Below, piece by piece: positions 26,567-36,353 of a stretch of DNA of 64,000 nucleotides (positions are counted from its first letter, which is position 1; every line of letters begins with the position of its first letter). The DNA comes from Pseudomonas oryzihabitans (GTDB taxonomy: Bacteria; Pseudomonadota; Gammaproteobacteria; Pseudomonadales; Pseudomonadaceae). A model generated the notes under the pieces. That model did not search any database. It was not told where the DNA came from and worked only from the letters and a program-made list of their open reading frames with translations. The position numbers and the translations under genes are program-made. Where the stretch lies: NCBI RefSeq assembly GCF_014522265.1, contig NZ_CP017024.1, positions 3,384,001 through 3,448,000 on the forward strand, written 5' to 3'.

Positions 26567-27580
26567 ATGCGCCTGCGTCTCGCCCTGACCCTTGCCAGCC
26601 TTGCCATCACCCCGCTGGCCTTTGCCGCCGACGGCGGCTGTCCCTATCCGCAGACGGTGAAATTCGCCGGCCCCAACTGGGAGAGCGGCATGTTCACCAC
26701 CGAGGTGCTGCGCCTGCTGGTGGAGAAGGGCTATGGCTGCCAGACCGACAGCGTGCCGGGCAATACCGTGACCCTGGAAAACGCCCTGGCGCAAAACGAC
26801 ATCCAGGTCACGGGCGAGCAGTGGGCCGGGCGCAGTCCGGCCTGGCGCGCGGCGGAAAAGGCCGGCAAGGTCTTTGCCGTCGGCGAGACGGTCAAGGGCG
26901 CTACCGAGGGCTGGTGGGTACCGGAATACCTGGTCAAGGGTGATCCCGCGCGGGGCATCCAGGCCAAGGCGCCGGACCTGAAGAGCGTCGCCGATCTGCC
27001 GCGCTACAAGGAGTTGTTCCGCGATCCGGAAGAGCCCGGCAAGGGGCGTTTCCTCAACTGCCCGACCGGCTGGACCTGCGAGATCGTCAACAGCCAGAAG
27101 CTCAAGGCCTACAAGCTGACCGACAGCTACACCAACTTCCGCACCGGCACCGGCCCCGCGCTGGACGCGGCCATCGCCACCGCCATGCGCCGTGGCGAGC
27201 CAGTGCTCTTCTACTATTGGTCGCCGACCCCGCTGATGGGCCGCTACAAGCTGGTCCAGCTGGAAGAACCGCCGTTCAGCCAGAAGGCCTGGGATACCCT
27301 GTCGGATCCGAAGAATCCCGATCCGCTGCCGTCACGCTCCCTGCCGGCCAAGATCACCATCGGCGTCTCCCGCGACCTGCACGACAAGGCGCCGGCCCTG
27401 GTGGCGCTGTTCGAGAAGGTCGAATTCCCCCTCGACCAGTTCAACGGCATCCTCGCCGGCATGGCCGAGAAACGCGAAGACGCCCAGGTCGTGGCCAAGC
27501 GTTTCCTCAAGGAGCATCCGGAGGTCTGGACGTCCTGGCTGCCGGCGGAAAACGCCGAGCGGGTAAAGGCGGCGCTCTAG
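26567..27580 (+). CDS. Betaine/choline-type ABC substrate-binding protein (orphan)
   Basis: A 337-residue periplasmic protein with a Sec signal peptide (cleavage near AFA-A21) and the OpuAC fold. It shares NWESGM, DSVPGNTVTLENALAQNDIQV, GATEGWWVPEYL, FRDPEEPGKGRFLNCP, FRTGTGPALDAAI and YYWSPTPL with the binding protein at 29708, indicating a paralogous pair. Aromatic residues in those motifs suit quaternary amine ligands. No permease or ATPase follows; it may deliver its ligand to the 30669-32332 transporter. HpxO ends 75 bases upstream, so co-transcription is possible but not clear. Confidence 0.85.
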   Translation: MRLRLALTLASLAITPLAFAADGGCPYPQTVKFAGPNWESGMFTTEVLRLLVEKGYGCQTDSVPGNTVTLENALAQNDIQVTGEQWAGRSPAWRAAEKAGKVFAVGETVKGATEGWWVPEYLVKGDPARGIQAKAPDLKSVADLPRYKELFRDPEEPGKGRFLNCPTGWTCEIVNSQKLKAYKLTDSYTNFRTGTGPALDAAIATAMRRGEPVLFYYWSPTPLMGRYKLVQLEEPPFSQKAWDTLSDPKNPDPLPSRSLPAKITIGVSRDLHDKAPALVALFEKVEFPLDQFNGILAGMAEKREDAQVVAKRFLKEHPEVWTSWLPAENAERVKAAL

Positions 27581-27627
27581 GCGCCGTGATTAGGGGATAA
27601 TGGCGGTTTCCCGTGCTGGAGCCGCCC

Positions 27628-28410
27628 ATGACCGTCGCCGCCCTCACCATGTACGTCGAGCCTGCCGAGGTGCGCGACGCCTATCGCCAGCTGGCCGAGG
27701 CCGTGGCGCTGCGCCTGGGCGAGACGCTCGACCCTGCGCCCGAGGAGCTGCCGGCGCTCTGGACGCATCCCGCGCTGCTGCTGGCCCAGACCTGCGGCTA
27801 TCCCTGGGCGACCCGCCTGCGTGGCCAGGTGCGCCTGGTCGCGGCGCCGCGTTATCGCTTCGAGGGTTGCCAGGCGGCCGAGCACTGCGCCTTCATCCTG
27901 GTGCCCGAGACGCTGGAGGTGACCAGCCTGGCCGATCTGCGCGGCAAGCGTGTCGCCCTCAACGGCCTGGATTCCAATACCGGCATGAATCTGCTGCGCC
28001 ACGCCGTGGCGCCCCTGGCCGAGCGTGCCCGCTTCTTCGGCGAGATGATCGTCAGCGAAAGCCACGCCAACAGCCTGGCGCTGTTGCAGCAGGGGCACGC
28101 CGATGTGGCCGCGGTGGATGCCGTGACCTATGGCTATCTGCAACGCGCCCAGCCCGCGCGGGTCGCCGGTCTGCGCCTGCTGCAACGCACTCGCACCAGC
28201 CCGGCACTGCCCTTCATCACCGCCGCCAGTCGTTCGGACGCGGAAGTGCAGGCCTTGCGCACGGCCCTGAACGACAGCCTGGCCGCCGATCCTGCGTTGG
28301 CCGACATCCTTGCCCTCGACGGTGTCACGGCCGTGGAAGAGGCGACTTATCTACCCCTGCTGGATTGGCGCCGGGAGGCGGTGGAGCAGGGTTACCCAGT
28401 GATTGCCTAG
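27628..28410 (+). CDS. PhnD/SsuA-like substrate-binding-fold protein without signal peptide
   Basis: The 260-residue protein shows the periplasmic phosphonate-binding (PhnD-like) pattern: VTSLADLRGKRVALNGLDSNTGMNLLRHAVAP and SHANSLALLQQGHADVAAVDAVTYGYL. The start at ATG 27628 follows CTGGAG; a GTG 15 bases upstream is alternative. No signal peptide or lipobox is seen with either start, so it probably stays in the cytoplasm, and no ABC partner genes are nearby. The ligand is unknown. It lies 47 bases after the orphan betaine-type binding protein and may be co-transcribed with it. Confidence 0.75.
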   Translation: MTVAALTMYVEPAEVRDAYRQLAEAVALRLGETLDPAPEELPALWTHPALLLAQTCGYPWATRLRGQVRLVAAPRYRFEGCQAAEHCAFILVPETLEVTSLADLRGKRVALNGLDSNTGMNLLRHAVAPLAERARFFGEMIVSESHANSLALLQQGHADVAAVDAVTYGYLQRAQPARVAGLRLLQRTRTSPALPFITAASRSDAEVQALRTALNDSLAADPALADILALDGVTAVEEATYLPLLDWRREAVEQGYPVIA

Positions 28411-28588
28411 GTTGGGTTGAGACGGCTTTACCGTCGAAGCCCAACACGGGGGGCTTGGCCCTGTTGGGCTTCGCTGCGCTACGGGTCCCGACCCTGGCGT
28501 AGGGTGGGTTGAGACAGCTTTATCGTCGAAGCCCAACATCGAGGAGCTCGGCCTAGGTCCTGTTGAGCTTCGCCGTGCTCAGCGCAGC
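28411..28588. repeat. GTTGGGTT/GCCCAAC repeat cluster
   Basis: Two near-identical direct copies of a 37-bp unit (GGTTGGGTTGAGAC...CGTCGAAGCCCAACA, at about 28410 and 28504) flank GTTGGGCTTCGCTGCGCTAC. Each unit has GTTGGG/CCCAAC inverted arms. The same family appears inside the array at 8245 and, inverted, at 40037-40134. No gene fits here. Confidence 0.75.
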
Positions 28589-29423
28589 CTATGCCCGCTC
28601 ACCCTCCTGCAACCGCTTTAACTCCACCAGGTCATGGCTGCAGAACAGCGTCAACCCCAGGTCCTGGCGCAGGGAAAGTTCGCGCAGGCGCGCCTGGTTG
28701 TCCAGGCGGCTGGCGCGGTCGGCTTCCATCAGGCGCTGGTAGAACCTCAGGCCCGGTGTGCAGTGACGTTCGGGCTGGCGCATCTCGTCGCGATAGAAAT
28801 AGGCGTCGCCAGCGTGCAGCAACCAGCCTCCGTCGTGCTGGATGGCAATACCGGCATGACCCGGGTATGGCCGGGCAGCGGGATCATCAGAATCTCCGGC
28901 GGCAGCCCAGGCAGGTCACGCACGCTGGCGAAGCCATTCCACCGCTCGCCCTGGGGTTCATGGAAATGCCAGTGGCGAATGCCTTGCCACTGTGCCGGAC
29001 GGTAGCGGCGTCGAACGATGAAGCCATGGCGCTGCCGCTGCGCATCCCACTCGCGCTGCAGGACATGGACCTGGGCCTGGGGAAAGTCGTCCAGGCCGCC
29101 GGCGTGGTCGAAATCCAGATGGGTCAGCACGATATGGCGGACGTCGCCCGGACGAAAACCCAGGCGGCGGAGCTGCGCCAGGGCGCTGAGTTCGGGATCG
29201 TACTGGATGCGATTCATCAGCCGGAAGAACGGACTCAGCCGCCGGCCGCGTTCCCTGAGATCGGCTTCGCCAAAGCCGGTATCCACCAGCACCAGGCCGT
29301 CCCGGTCGGTTTCCACCAGCAGGCAATGACAGGCGAGGTGGGCGGCAAGGCCATGGCTGAAACCGTCGTACAGTGCCCCGCCCAGGGGCACATGCAGCCG
29401 CAGTTGAGGTGATGGATACGCAT
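28589..29423 (-). pseudogene. Metallo-beta-lactamase-fold hydrolase, broken by two one-base frameshifts
   Basis: The protein begins at 29423 with MRIHHLNCGCMCP, continues in a second frame from LGGALYDGFS through LTHLDFDHAGG (metal-binding H-x-H-x-D-H type motif) to IPLPGHTR, and returns to a third frame for LLHAGDAYFYRDEM to the end at 28589. One added base in the four-G run at 29385-29388 and one in the three-C run at 28860-28862 joins them into a normal 278-residue enzyme. The fold covers lactonases, glyoxalases and esterases, so the substrate is open. Two independent errors in one gene, with every domain otherwise intact, favours a sequencing artefact. Confidence 0.85.
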
Positions 29424-29707
29424 GATCGGCTCCGCGAGGGTGACCTCCGGTAGAAGAGGCGAGCGCGTGCAAAGTTCGAGCGCAGCGGTTGTCCGCGCGA
29501 GTGTCATTGCGGCGAGGGAGAGGTCGACGGGTCTGGGTGGCGCCGCTTGATCGACCAGAGCACGACGCTGTGTTCAGCGCCCGCGAGCCTCACAGGGGCG
29601 GCCCCAGGGGCTCTGGCTGAACCCTGAGCCCGCGGCGCTGACCAAGGTAGGATCGCCAGCGGAACGGCTCTGCCGCCCTGGCCCTCCCAGTGCAGACGGA
29701 GTCACCC

Positions 29708-30667
29708 ATGCCCACAGCCTTTCCCCGCCGTTCCCTCCTGGCCGCCGGCCTCTCCCTTGGCCTGCTCGCCGCCGGCACCGCCCAGGCCGACAGCTGGTGC
29801 GCCAGCAAGCCGGTGAAGTTCGCCGGGGTGAACTGGGAGAGCGGCATGCTGCTCTCCGAATTGATGGGCTTCGTCCTGCAGCACGGCTATGACTGCAAGG
29901 TGGACAGCATCCCCGGCAACTCCATCACCCTGGAGCAGGCCCTGGGCAACAACGACATCCAGGTGTTCGCCGAGGAGTGGATAGGCCGCAGCGAGGCCTG
30001 GAACAAGGCCGCCGCCGCTGGCAAGGTGGTCGGCGTGGGCGCTCCTATAGAAGGTGCCACCGAAGGCTGGTACGTGCCACGCTATCTGGTGGAAGGCGAG
30101 GGCGCCAAGGCCCCCAACCTGAAGAGCATCGCCGACCTGGGTCAGTACGCCGAGCTGTTCCGTGATCCGGAAGAACCGGGCAAGGGCCGCTTCTACAATT
30201 GCCCGGCCGGCTGGACCTGCGAACTGGAAAACACCCAGATGCTGCAGAGCTACGGCCTGAGCGACAAATACACCAACTTCCGCCCCGGCACCGGACCGGC
30301 GCTGGATGCGGCCATCGTCTCGGCCACCCGGCGCAAGCAGCCGATCCTGACCTACTACTGGTCGCCGACGCCGCTGCTGGGCCGAGTCGACATGGTGCAG
30401 CTCAAGCCCCGTGACGGCGAAGCCAAGCGCATCCAGGTGCAGGCCGGCCTCTCCAAGCCTTTCCACGACGGCGCCCCCGAGCTGGTGGCCGTGCTGAGTC
30501 GAGTCAACGTACCCATCGAACTGCTCAACCGCACCCTGGCCGAGCAGGCCGAAGCCAAGCAGGACGCCCCCGCCGCGGCCAAGGCGCTGCTCAAGGCCCA
30601 TCCCGAACTGTGGCAGGCCTGGGTGACCGACGCCGCGGCGCGCAGCAAGATCCAGGCGGCGCTCTAG
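29708..30667 (+). CDS. Betaine/choline-type ABC substrate-binding protein of the transporter operon
   Basis: A 319-residue OpuAC-type protein with a signal peptide ending near AQA-D24. It has WESGM, CKVDSIPGNSITLEQALGNNDIQV, GATEGWYVPRYL, ADLGQYAELFRDPEEPGKGRFYNCP and YYWSPTPLLG, closely paralleling the orphan protein at 26567. It captures a quaternary amine such as glycine betaine, choline or proline betaine in the periplasm. The permease gene starts one base after its stop, and the ATPase follows, making a complete importer. The 29424-29707 stretch upstream holds no gene. Confidence 0.88.
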   Translation: MPTAFPRRSLLAAGLSLGLLAAGTAQADSWCASKPVKFAGVNWESGMLLSELMGFVLQHGYDCKVDSIPGNSITLEQALGNNDIQVFAEEWIGRSEAWNKAAAAGKVVGVGAPIEGATEGWYVPRYLVEGEGAKAPNLKSIADLGQYAELFRDPEEPGKGRFYNCPAGWTCELENTQMLQSYGLSDKYTNFRPGTGPALDAAIVSATRRKQPILTYYWSPTPLLGRVDMVQLKPRDGEAKRIQVQAGLSKPFHDGAPELVAVLSRVNVPIELLNRTLAEQAEAKQDAPAAAKALLKAHPELWQAWVTDAAARSKIQAAL

Positions 30668-30668
30668 G

Positions 30669-31520
30669 ATGTTTCCCGAAGGCCTGACCTTTTCCTTCGC
30701 CGACGCCGTCAATCGCGGTGTCGACTGGCTGGTGACCCGCTACGGCGACGTCTTCCGGACCATCTCCGACACCCTGCTGCAGGCCATCGTCTGGCTTGAA
30801 GGCCTGCTGCGCGGCACCCCCTGGTGGGCGCTGCTGCTGATCGTCGCGGCCCTGGCCGCCCATGCCACCCGGCGAGTGTTGCCGACCCTGCTGATCACCG
30901 GACTGCTGTTCCTGGTCGGCGCCCTGGGGCTGTGGGACAAGCTGATGCAGACCCTGGCCCTGGTGCTGGTGGCCACCGCCATCGCGGTGATCATCGGCAT
31001 CCCCCTGGGCATTCTCTGCGCTCGTAGCGCCCGTCTTCGTCTGGTGCTGATGCCACTACTGGACATCATGCAGACCATGCCCAGCTTCGTGTACCTGATC
31101 CCGGTGCTGATGCTGTTCGGCCTGGGCAAGGTGCCGGCGATCTTCGCCACGGTGATCTATGCCGCGCCGCCGCTGATCCGCCTCACTGACCTGGGCATCC
31201 GCCAGGTCGATCGCGAGGTCATGGAGGCTGTCAACGCCTTTGGCGCCAGTCGCTGGCAGCAGCTGTTCGGCGTGCAGCTGCCGCTGGCGCTGCCAAGCAT
31301 CATGGCCGGCATCAACCAGACCACCATGATGGCGCTGTCCATGGTGGTGATCGCCTCCATGATCGGCGCCCGGGGTCTTGGTGAAGAGGTGCTGGTGGGC
31401 ATCCAGACTCTGGACGTGGGCAAGGGCCTGCAGGCGGGACTGGCCATCGTCATTCTCGCCGTGGTCATCGACCGCATCACCCAGGCCTATGGCCGCCAGC
31501 GCCACGAGGTGGAGCGATGA
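30669..31520 (+). CDS. ABC transporter permease, ProW/OpuAB type
   Basis: The 283-residue inner-membrane protein has about seven hydrophobic segments and the permease signature region [57 protein letters not shown], here cited by position 185-240, in which the EAA-loop couples to the ATPase. It dimerises to form the import channel for betaine-like solutes. Its start lies one base after the binding-protein stop, and its TGA overlaps the ATPase start (ATGA), so all three are translationally linked. Confidence 0.9.
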   Translation: MFPEGLTFSFADAVNRGVDWLVTRYGDVFRTISDTLLQAIVWLEGLLRGTPWWALLLIVAALAAHATRRVLPTLLITGLLFLVGALGLWDKLMQTLALVLVATAIAVIIGIPLGILCARSARLRLVLMPLLDIMQTMPSFVYLIPVLMLFGLGKVPAIFATVIYAAPPLIRLTDLGIRQVDREVMEAVNAFGASRWQQLFGVQLPLALPSIMAGINQTTMMALSMVVIASMIGARGLGEEVLVGIQTLDVGKGLQAGLAIVILAVVIDRITQAYGRQRHEVER

Positions 31521-32332
31521 AGATCGTCGTCGAGCGGGTCTCCAAGATCTTCGGCAAACGCGAGCAGGCTGCCCTGGCCCTGCTCCGCGAGGGGCACGAC
31601 AAGGCCGACATCCTCGCCCGCACGGGTTGCGTGGTGGGGGTGGACGATCTGTCCCTGGAAATCGCCGAAGGCGAGATCTTCGTCATCATGGGCCTCTCCG
31701 GTTCCGGCAAGTCGACCCTGGTGCGCCACTTCAATCGGCTGATCGATCCGAGCAGCGGGCGCATCCTCATCGATGGCCAGGACATCCTCCAGCTGCCGCT
31801 GCCGGCGCTGCGCGAATTGCGCCGCCAGCGCATCAGCATGGTGTTCCAGAGCTTTGGCCTGCTGCCCCATCGGCGGGTGCTGGACAACGTCGCCTACGGC
31901 CTCAAGGTGCGGGGCGAGCCCAAGGCGGTCTGTCGCGAACGGGCGCTGCACTGGCTCGAGGTGGTGGGCCTGGCCGGCTACGAGCGCAAGTGGCCGCACC
32001 AGCTCTCCGGTGGCATGCGCCAGCGGGTCGGCCTGGCCCGTGCCCTGGCGGCGGATACCGAGATCATCCTGATGGACGAGGCCTTTTCCGCCCTCGATCC
32101 GTTGATCCGCGCCGAGATGCAGGAGCAACTGCTGGAGCTGCAACAGCGCCTGCACAAGACCATCGTCTTCATCACCCATGACCTGGACGAGGCACTGCGC
32201 CTGGGTAATCGCATCGCCATCCTGCGCGACGGTCGACTGGTGCAGGTGGGTACCCCCGCGGACATCCTCGGCCAGCCGGCCGACGACTACGTGGCGCGCT
32301 TCGTCCAGCGGCGTACCGCTGCGACAGTTTGA
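31517..32332 (+). CDS. ABC transporter ATPase, ProV/OpuAA type
   Basis: The 271-residue ATPase has Walker [10 protein letters not shown] near residue 60, Q-loop [14 protein letters not shown], signature [16 protein letters not shown] and Walker [28 protein letters not shown] near the start is typical of the glycine-betaine (ProV) branch. It ends after about 270 residues, so it lacks the paired CBS domains that sense ionic strength in many ProV/OpuA proteins; the importer may therefore serve nutrition more than osmoprotection. It overlaps the permease gene by four bases. Confidence 0.9.
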   Translation: MKIVVERVSKIFGKREQAALALLREGHDKADILARTGCVVGVDDLSLEIAEGEIFVIMGLSGSGKSTLVRHFNRLIDPSSGRILIDGQDILQLPLPALRELRRQRISMVFQSFGLLPHRRVLDNVAYGLKVRGEPKAVCRERALHWLEVVGLAGYERKWPHQLSGGMRQRVGLARALAADTEIILMDEAFSALDPLIRAEMQEQLLELQQRLHKTIVFITHDLDEALRLGNRIAILRDGRLVQVGTPADILGQPADDYVARFVQRRTAATV

Positions 32333-32443
32333 AACAATTGCGGCAGAGGCCTTCACGAGCATTTCACAGGCGCGAGGCTCTGATGGTGAGACCTGCGGCC
32401 TGACCCTGTCAGGCCTTTCTCTTCCCACTGGAACCGTGCCGCA

Positions 32444-33196
32444 ATGGACTATCTGCTACAACTCGCCGCCGACCCGACCGTCTGGGCTGCCCTGGCCACA
32501 CTGATCGTGATGGAGGTGGTGCTGGGCATCGACAACCTCATCTTCATCTCCATCCTGACCAACAAGCTGCCCGCTCACCAGCAGCAGAAGGGCCGTCGCA
32601 TCGGCATCAGCCTGGCGCTGATCCTGCGCCTGGGTCTGCTCGGCACCGTGGCCTGGATCGTCCAGCTTACCGAACCCATCATCGAGGTGTTCGGCAAGAG
32701 CTTTTCCTGGAAGGACCTGATCCTCATCGCCGGTGGCCTGTTCCTGCTGTGGAAGGCGACCAAGGAGATCCACCACAACGTCGATCCCGAGCCCGACAGC
32801 GCCCTGACCAAGGGCGGCGAGACGGCGACCCTGGCCTTCGGCTCGGCCATCGTGCAGATCCTCTTGCTGGACCTGGTGTTCTCGGTGGACAGCATCATCA
32901 CCGCCGTCGGCATGACCGAGCACCTGCCGGTGATGGTGATCGCGGTGGTGGTGGCGGTGACCGTCATGTTGCTGGCGGCCGATCCCCTGGCCAAGTTCAT
33001 CGACCGCAACCCGACCGTCGTGATGCTGGCGTTGGGGTTCCTGATCATGATCGGCATGACCCTGATCGCCGAGGGTTTCGGCGCCCATGTGCCCAAGGGC
33101 TACATCTACGCGGCCATGGCCTTCTCGGCGCTGATCGAGGGCCTGAACATGCTGTCGCGGCGAGCCAAGCGTCGCCAGCAGGCTGCCGGCAAGTGA
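32444..33196 (+). CDS. TerC-family integral membrane protein
   Basis: The 250-residue protein has seven to eight hydrophobic segments with acidic residues inside: [21 protein letters not shown] and [17 protein letters not shown], the paired aspartate motifs of the TerC family. Related proteins (MntX/Alx) export manganese or assist metal loading; tellurite resistance is a historical name only. It appears monocistronic. I looked for a manganese riboswitch of the yybP-ykoY type in 32333-32443 and saw none. Confidence 0.88.
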   Translation: MDYLLQLAADPTVWAALATLIVMEVVLGIDNLIFISILTNKLPAHQQQKGRRIGISLALILRLGLLGTVAWIVQLTEPIIEVFGKSFSWKDLILIAGGLFLLWKATKEIHHNVDPEPDSALTKGGETATLAFGSAIVQILLLDLVFSVDSIITAVGMTEHLPVMVIAVVVAVTVMLLAADPLAKFIDRNPTVVMLALGFLIMIGMTLIAEGFGAHVPKGYIYAAMAFSALIEGLNMLSRRAKRRQQAAGK

Positions 33197-33328
33197 GGGC
33201 AGGGCGTGTCGAAAAAGGCCTTGTTACATTCCGGCACGCCTATTGCTAACAATAACTGGAAAGTCTAGGCACTATCGGTCAAGACCTTTGTCATAGCAGC
33301 GTCACACGTGAGGTTTACAACTGAAGTC

Positions 33329-33553
33329 ATGAACATACAAGCCCAAGCCCAGAACGCCATGCATGCCCTCAGCGCCGCTTTCGCGCCGATGAGCTGCGTC
33401 ATCGACGCCCCCAGCAAGCGAGGTTTTTCCTTCATCGTCGTCAACGAGCATGGCGTGGCCAAGCACACCCGCCGGATCTACCGCGACGAATACAGCACCC
33501 CGAGCCGCCTGCAGGCCATCATCGACAGTACCCGTCTGGCCATCGCCGGCTGA
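33329..33553 (+). CDS. Small conserved protein of unknown function
   Basis: A 74-residue frame starting MNIQAQAQNAMHALSAAF and containing CVIDAPSKRGFSFIVVNEHGVAKHTRRIYRDEYS. It is alpha/beta in composition, with no signal peptide and no metal motif. Codon use is like that of its neighbours, with G/C-rich third positions, and the pattern resembles small proteins I recall from other pseudomonads, but I cannot assign a role. A weak GAAG precedes the ATG. Confidence 0.6.
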   Translation: MNIQAQAQNAMHALSAAFAPMSCVIDAPSKRGFSFIVVNEHGVAKHTRRIYRDEYSTPSRLQAIIDSTRLAIAG

Positions 33554-33609
33554 GATTCAGCCGGCTCCCGCTTTACCCCTCCCGCCTTACTTTCTGCGCC
33601 CCACCCGAG

Positions 33610-35031
33610 CTACGGGTGTACCGGCGGCAGATATGCCAACGTTCCCCCCAACAGCCACAGCAGCACCAGCACCAAGGGTGCATGGACCAGCAGCTGCACG
33701 AAGGAAAAGCCGACCAGGTCGCGCGCCTTCAGCCCCAGCACGCCCAGTAGCGGCAGCATGTAGAAGGGATTGATCAGATTCGGCAGTGCCTCGGCGGCGT
33801 TGTAGATCTGCACGGCCCAACCCAGGTGATATTGCAGGTCGTTGGCCACCTGCATCACATAGGGCGCCTCGATGATCCACTTGCCTCCGCCCGAGGGGAT
33901 GAAGAACCCCAGCAGCGCCGAGTAGACGCCCATCAATAGGGCGTAGGTGTCGTGGGTAGCGATCTGGGTGAAGAATGCCGCGATATGGTGCGCCAGGGTC
34001 TGGCCATCGGCGCCGTTGACCTTGGTCAGGATCGCGGCGATGGAGCCGTACAGCGGAAACTGGATCAGCACCCCGGTGGTGGCCGGCACGGCGCGGGCCA
34101 CGGCGTCGAGGAAGTGCCGCGGCCGCCAGTGCAGCAAGGCCCCCACGCTGATGAACAGCAGGTTGTAGGTGTTCAGCCCGGAGATGGCCTCGATGGCCGG
34201 CTTGCTGGCGAATTCCTGTACCAGCCAGCCGGCGGCCAGCAAGACCAGCAGCACGATCAGGATCGGACTGTATTCGAGCCATTCGCCCGGACGGGTTGGC
34301 TTGTCTGCGGCCTTGGGCGCCGGGGTGACTTCGACACCGCAGGCGCGGGCATCGCGCGCGCTGTCCGGTCCTGGCGCGGTGACATAGGCGATCACCGCCG
34401 AGACCACCAGCAACACCAGCAGCAGGGCGCCGGATTGCCAGAGGAACAGTGTCTGGCTGAAGGGGATCACCCCGGTGATGGCCAGGATCGATGGCGGCAG
34501 ACTGGCCGGATTGGCCTGCAGCTGGGCCGCCGACGACGACAGGCCCAGCGCCCAGACCGCGCCCAGGCCCAGGTAGGCCGCGGCGCCAGCGGCGCGATAG
34601 TCCATCTTGAGTTCTTCGCGGCGGGCCAGGGCACGCACCAGCAGGCCGCCGAACACCAGGCTCAGGCCCCAGTTGAGCAGGGAGGCGAGCATGGCCACCA
34701 GGGCGACCCAGCACACCGCGCCGCGGCCGGTCCGGGGCACCCGCGCCAGGCGCTCGATCAGGCGCGCGGCCGGACCGGAACTGGCCACCACATAGCCGCC
34801 GATGACCACGAAGGCCATCTGCATGGTGAAGGGAATCAGACTCCAGAAACCGTCGCCAAAGGCCTTGGCGGTCTTGGCCGCGGGGGCGCCCATGCCGAGG
34901 GCGGCCAGGGCCACCACGGCCACGGCGAGCACGGCGAACACCCAGGAATCGGGAAACCAGCGCTCGGCCCAATTGGAACAGGCCAGGGCGAACCGCGCGC
35001 TGCGCGAATCGCGGGAAGGGGTTGAGCTCAT
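33610..35031 (-). CDS. atoE: Short-chain fatty acid transporter AtoE
   Basis: The 473-residue inner-membrane protein has about twelve hydrophobic segments and AtoE motifs: NWAERWFPDSWVFAVLAV near the start, LLNWGLSLVFGGLLVRALAR, FFIPSGGGKWIIEAPYVM and YNAAEALPNLINPFYMLPLLG. It imports acetoacetate or other short-chain acids. The start at 35031 follows AAAGGAT; an ATG 69 bases upstream lies in the REP repeat and is unlikely. It is separated from atoB by a REP pair, so it may be the last gene of the operon or partly independent. Confidence 0.88.
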   Translation of the reverse strand: MSSTPSRDSRSARFALACSNWAERWFPDSWVFAVLAVAVVALAALGMGAPAAKTAKAFGDGFWSLIPFTMQMAFVVIGGYVVASSGPAARLIERLARVPRTGRGAVCWVALVAMLASLLNWGLSLVFGGLLVRALARREELKMDYRAAGAAAYLGLGAVWALGLSSSAAQLQANPASLPPSILAITGVIPFSQTLFLWQSGALLLVLLVVSAVIAYVTAPGPDSARDARACGVEVTPAPKAADKPTRPGEWLEYSPILIVLLVLLAAGWLVQEFASKPAIEAISGLNTYNLLFISVGALLHWRPRHFLDAVARAVPATTGVLIQFPLYGSIAAILTKVNGADGQTLAHHIAAFFTQIATHDTYALLMGVYSALLGFFIPSGGGKWIIEAPYVMQVANDLQYHLGWAVQIYNAAEALPNLINPFYMLPLLGVLGLKARDLVGFSFVQLLVHAPLVLVLLWLLGGTLAYLPPVHP

Positions 35032-35089
35032 GGTGGATCCTTTTGTTGTTGTTTTTTGTGGGAATGTAGTGCGGGACGGTGATGCATTG

Positions 35090-35153
35090 ATCGCGGCCAT
35101 GGGCCGCTCCTACGGTGGTCTCCGGACCTGTAGGAGCGGCCCATGGCCGCGAT
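35090..35153. repeat. REP-type inverted pair
   Basis: ATCGCGGCCATGGGCCGCTC and its inverted partner (GTAGGAGCGGCCCATGGCCGCGAT) flank a short spacer. The same 24-bp unit recurs in inverted pairs at 40135-40193 and 45703-45766. It lies between atoB and atoE. This size and layout fit bacterial REP/BIME elements, usually moved by TnpA-REP transposases, none of which is in the window. Confidence 0.85.
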
Positions 35154-35158
35154 AGGCT

Positions 35159-36340
35159 TTAACGCCGCTCCACCGCCAGGGCCACACCCTGGCCACCGCC
35201 GATGCACAGGGTCGCGAGCCCCCGACGCCCGTCACGGCGGCGCAATTCGTGGAGCAGGGTCACCAGCACCCGGCAACCCGAGGCGCCGATGGGATGGCCC
35301 AGGGCGATGGCGCCGCCGTTGACGTTGACCTTCTCGTCATCCCAGCCCAGCTCCTGACCCACGGCCAGGGCCTGGGCGGCGAAGGCTTCGTTGGCCTCGA
35401 TCAGGTCCAGGTCGGCCAATTGCCAGCCGGCTTTTTCCAGGGTCTTGCGGGTGGCCGAGACCGGGCCGATGCCCATGATCGCCGGGTCCACCCCGGCGCT
35501 GGCGTAGGCGGCGACATGCGCCAGCGGTGTCAGGCCCAGGGCGGCCGCCCTGGTCGCGCTCATCACCAGCACCGCGGCGGCGCCGTCGTTGAGGCTGGAG
35601 GCGTTGCCGGCGGTGACGTTGCCGTCCTTGGCGAAGGCTGGACGCAGGCGCGCCAGTCCCTCGGCGGTGGTGTCGGCGCGGATGCCCTCGTCGGTGTCGA
35701 ACAGCAGCGGCTCGCCCTTGCGCTGGGGAATGGCCACCGGGGTGATCTCCTCGCGGAAGCGGCCGGATTCCACCGCTGCCGCGGCGCGCTGCTGGGAACG
35801 CGCGGCAAAGGCGTCCTGGGCCTCGCGGCTGAGCTGGTACTTCTGCACCAGGTTCTCCGCGGTCTGGCCCATGTGGTAGTCGTTGAAGGCATCCCACAGC
35901 CCATCGCTGAGCATGGAGTCGACCAGCTCGGCATGGCCCAGCCGCAGGCCGGTGCGTACCTTGGGCAGCACATAGGGCGCCAGGCTCATGTTCTCCATGC
36001 CGCCGGCGATGACGATCTCGGCGTCGCCGCAGCGGATCGCCTGGACCGCCAGCTGCACCGCCTTGAGGCCGGAGCCGCAGACCTTGTTCAGGGTCAGGGC
36101 CGGCACTTCGTGGGGCAGGCCGGCCTTGACCGCTGCCTGGCGCGCCGGATTCTGGCCGGCGCCGGCGGTGAGCACCTGGCCGAGGATGACTTCATCCACC
36201 TGCGCCGGGGCCACGCCGGTCTGCTCCAGCAGGGCGCGGATGACGGTGGCGCCGAGCTCCACGGCGGGCACATTGGCCAGGGAGCCCTGGAAACTGCCGA
36301 CCGCGGTGCGGGTGGCAGCGACGATGACGACGTCTTGCAT
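35159..36340 (-). CDS. atoB: Acetyl-CoA acetyltransferase (thiolase)
   Basis: The 393-residue enzyme has all thiolase elements: C88-type nucleophile in [20 protein letters not shown], the [11 protein letters not shown] asparagine motif, [14 protein letters not shown] with the active-site histidine and [10 protein letters not shown] with the second cysteine. It cleaves acetoacetyl-CoA to two acetyl-CoA here, the last step of the pathway, rather than building it. The start at 36340 leaves 13 bases to the preceding CoA-transferase gene in the same direction. Confidence 0.92.
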   Translation of the reverse strand: MQDVVIVAATRTAVGSFQGSLANVPAVELGATVIRALLEQTGVAPAQVDEVILGQVLTAGAGQNPARQAAVKAGLPHEVPALTLNKVCGSGLKAVQLAVQAIRCGDAEIVIAGGMENMSLAPYVLPKVRTGLRLGHAELVDSMLSDGLWDAFNDYHMGQTAENLVQKYQLSREAQDAFAARSQQRAAAAVESGRFREEITPVAIPQRKGEPLLFDTDEGIRADTTAEGLARLRPAFAKDGNVTAGNASSLNDGAAAVLVMSATRAAALGLTPLAHVAAYASAGVDPAIMGIGPVSATRKTLEKAGWQLADLDLIEANEAFAAQALAVGQELGWDDEKVNVNGGAIALGHPIGASGCRVLVTLLHELRRRDGRRGLATLCIGGGQGVALAVERR

Positions 36341-36353
36341 GGCTGGGATCTCC

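Noticed and set aside
29679-29693. A GG-N10-GC sigma-54-like motif before the betaine-type binding protein
   Set aside because: Transcription from it would begin within a few bases of the start codon, after the ribosome site, so it cannot serve this gene.
32333-32443. A manganese riboswitch upstream of TerC
   Set aside because: The conserved loops of the yybP-ykoY type are not visible in the 111 bases before the gene.
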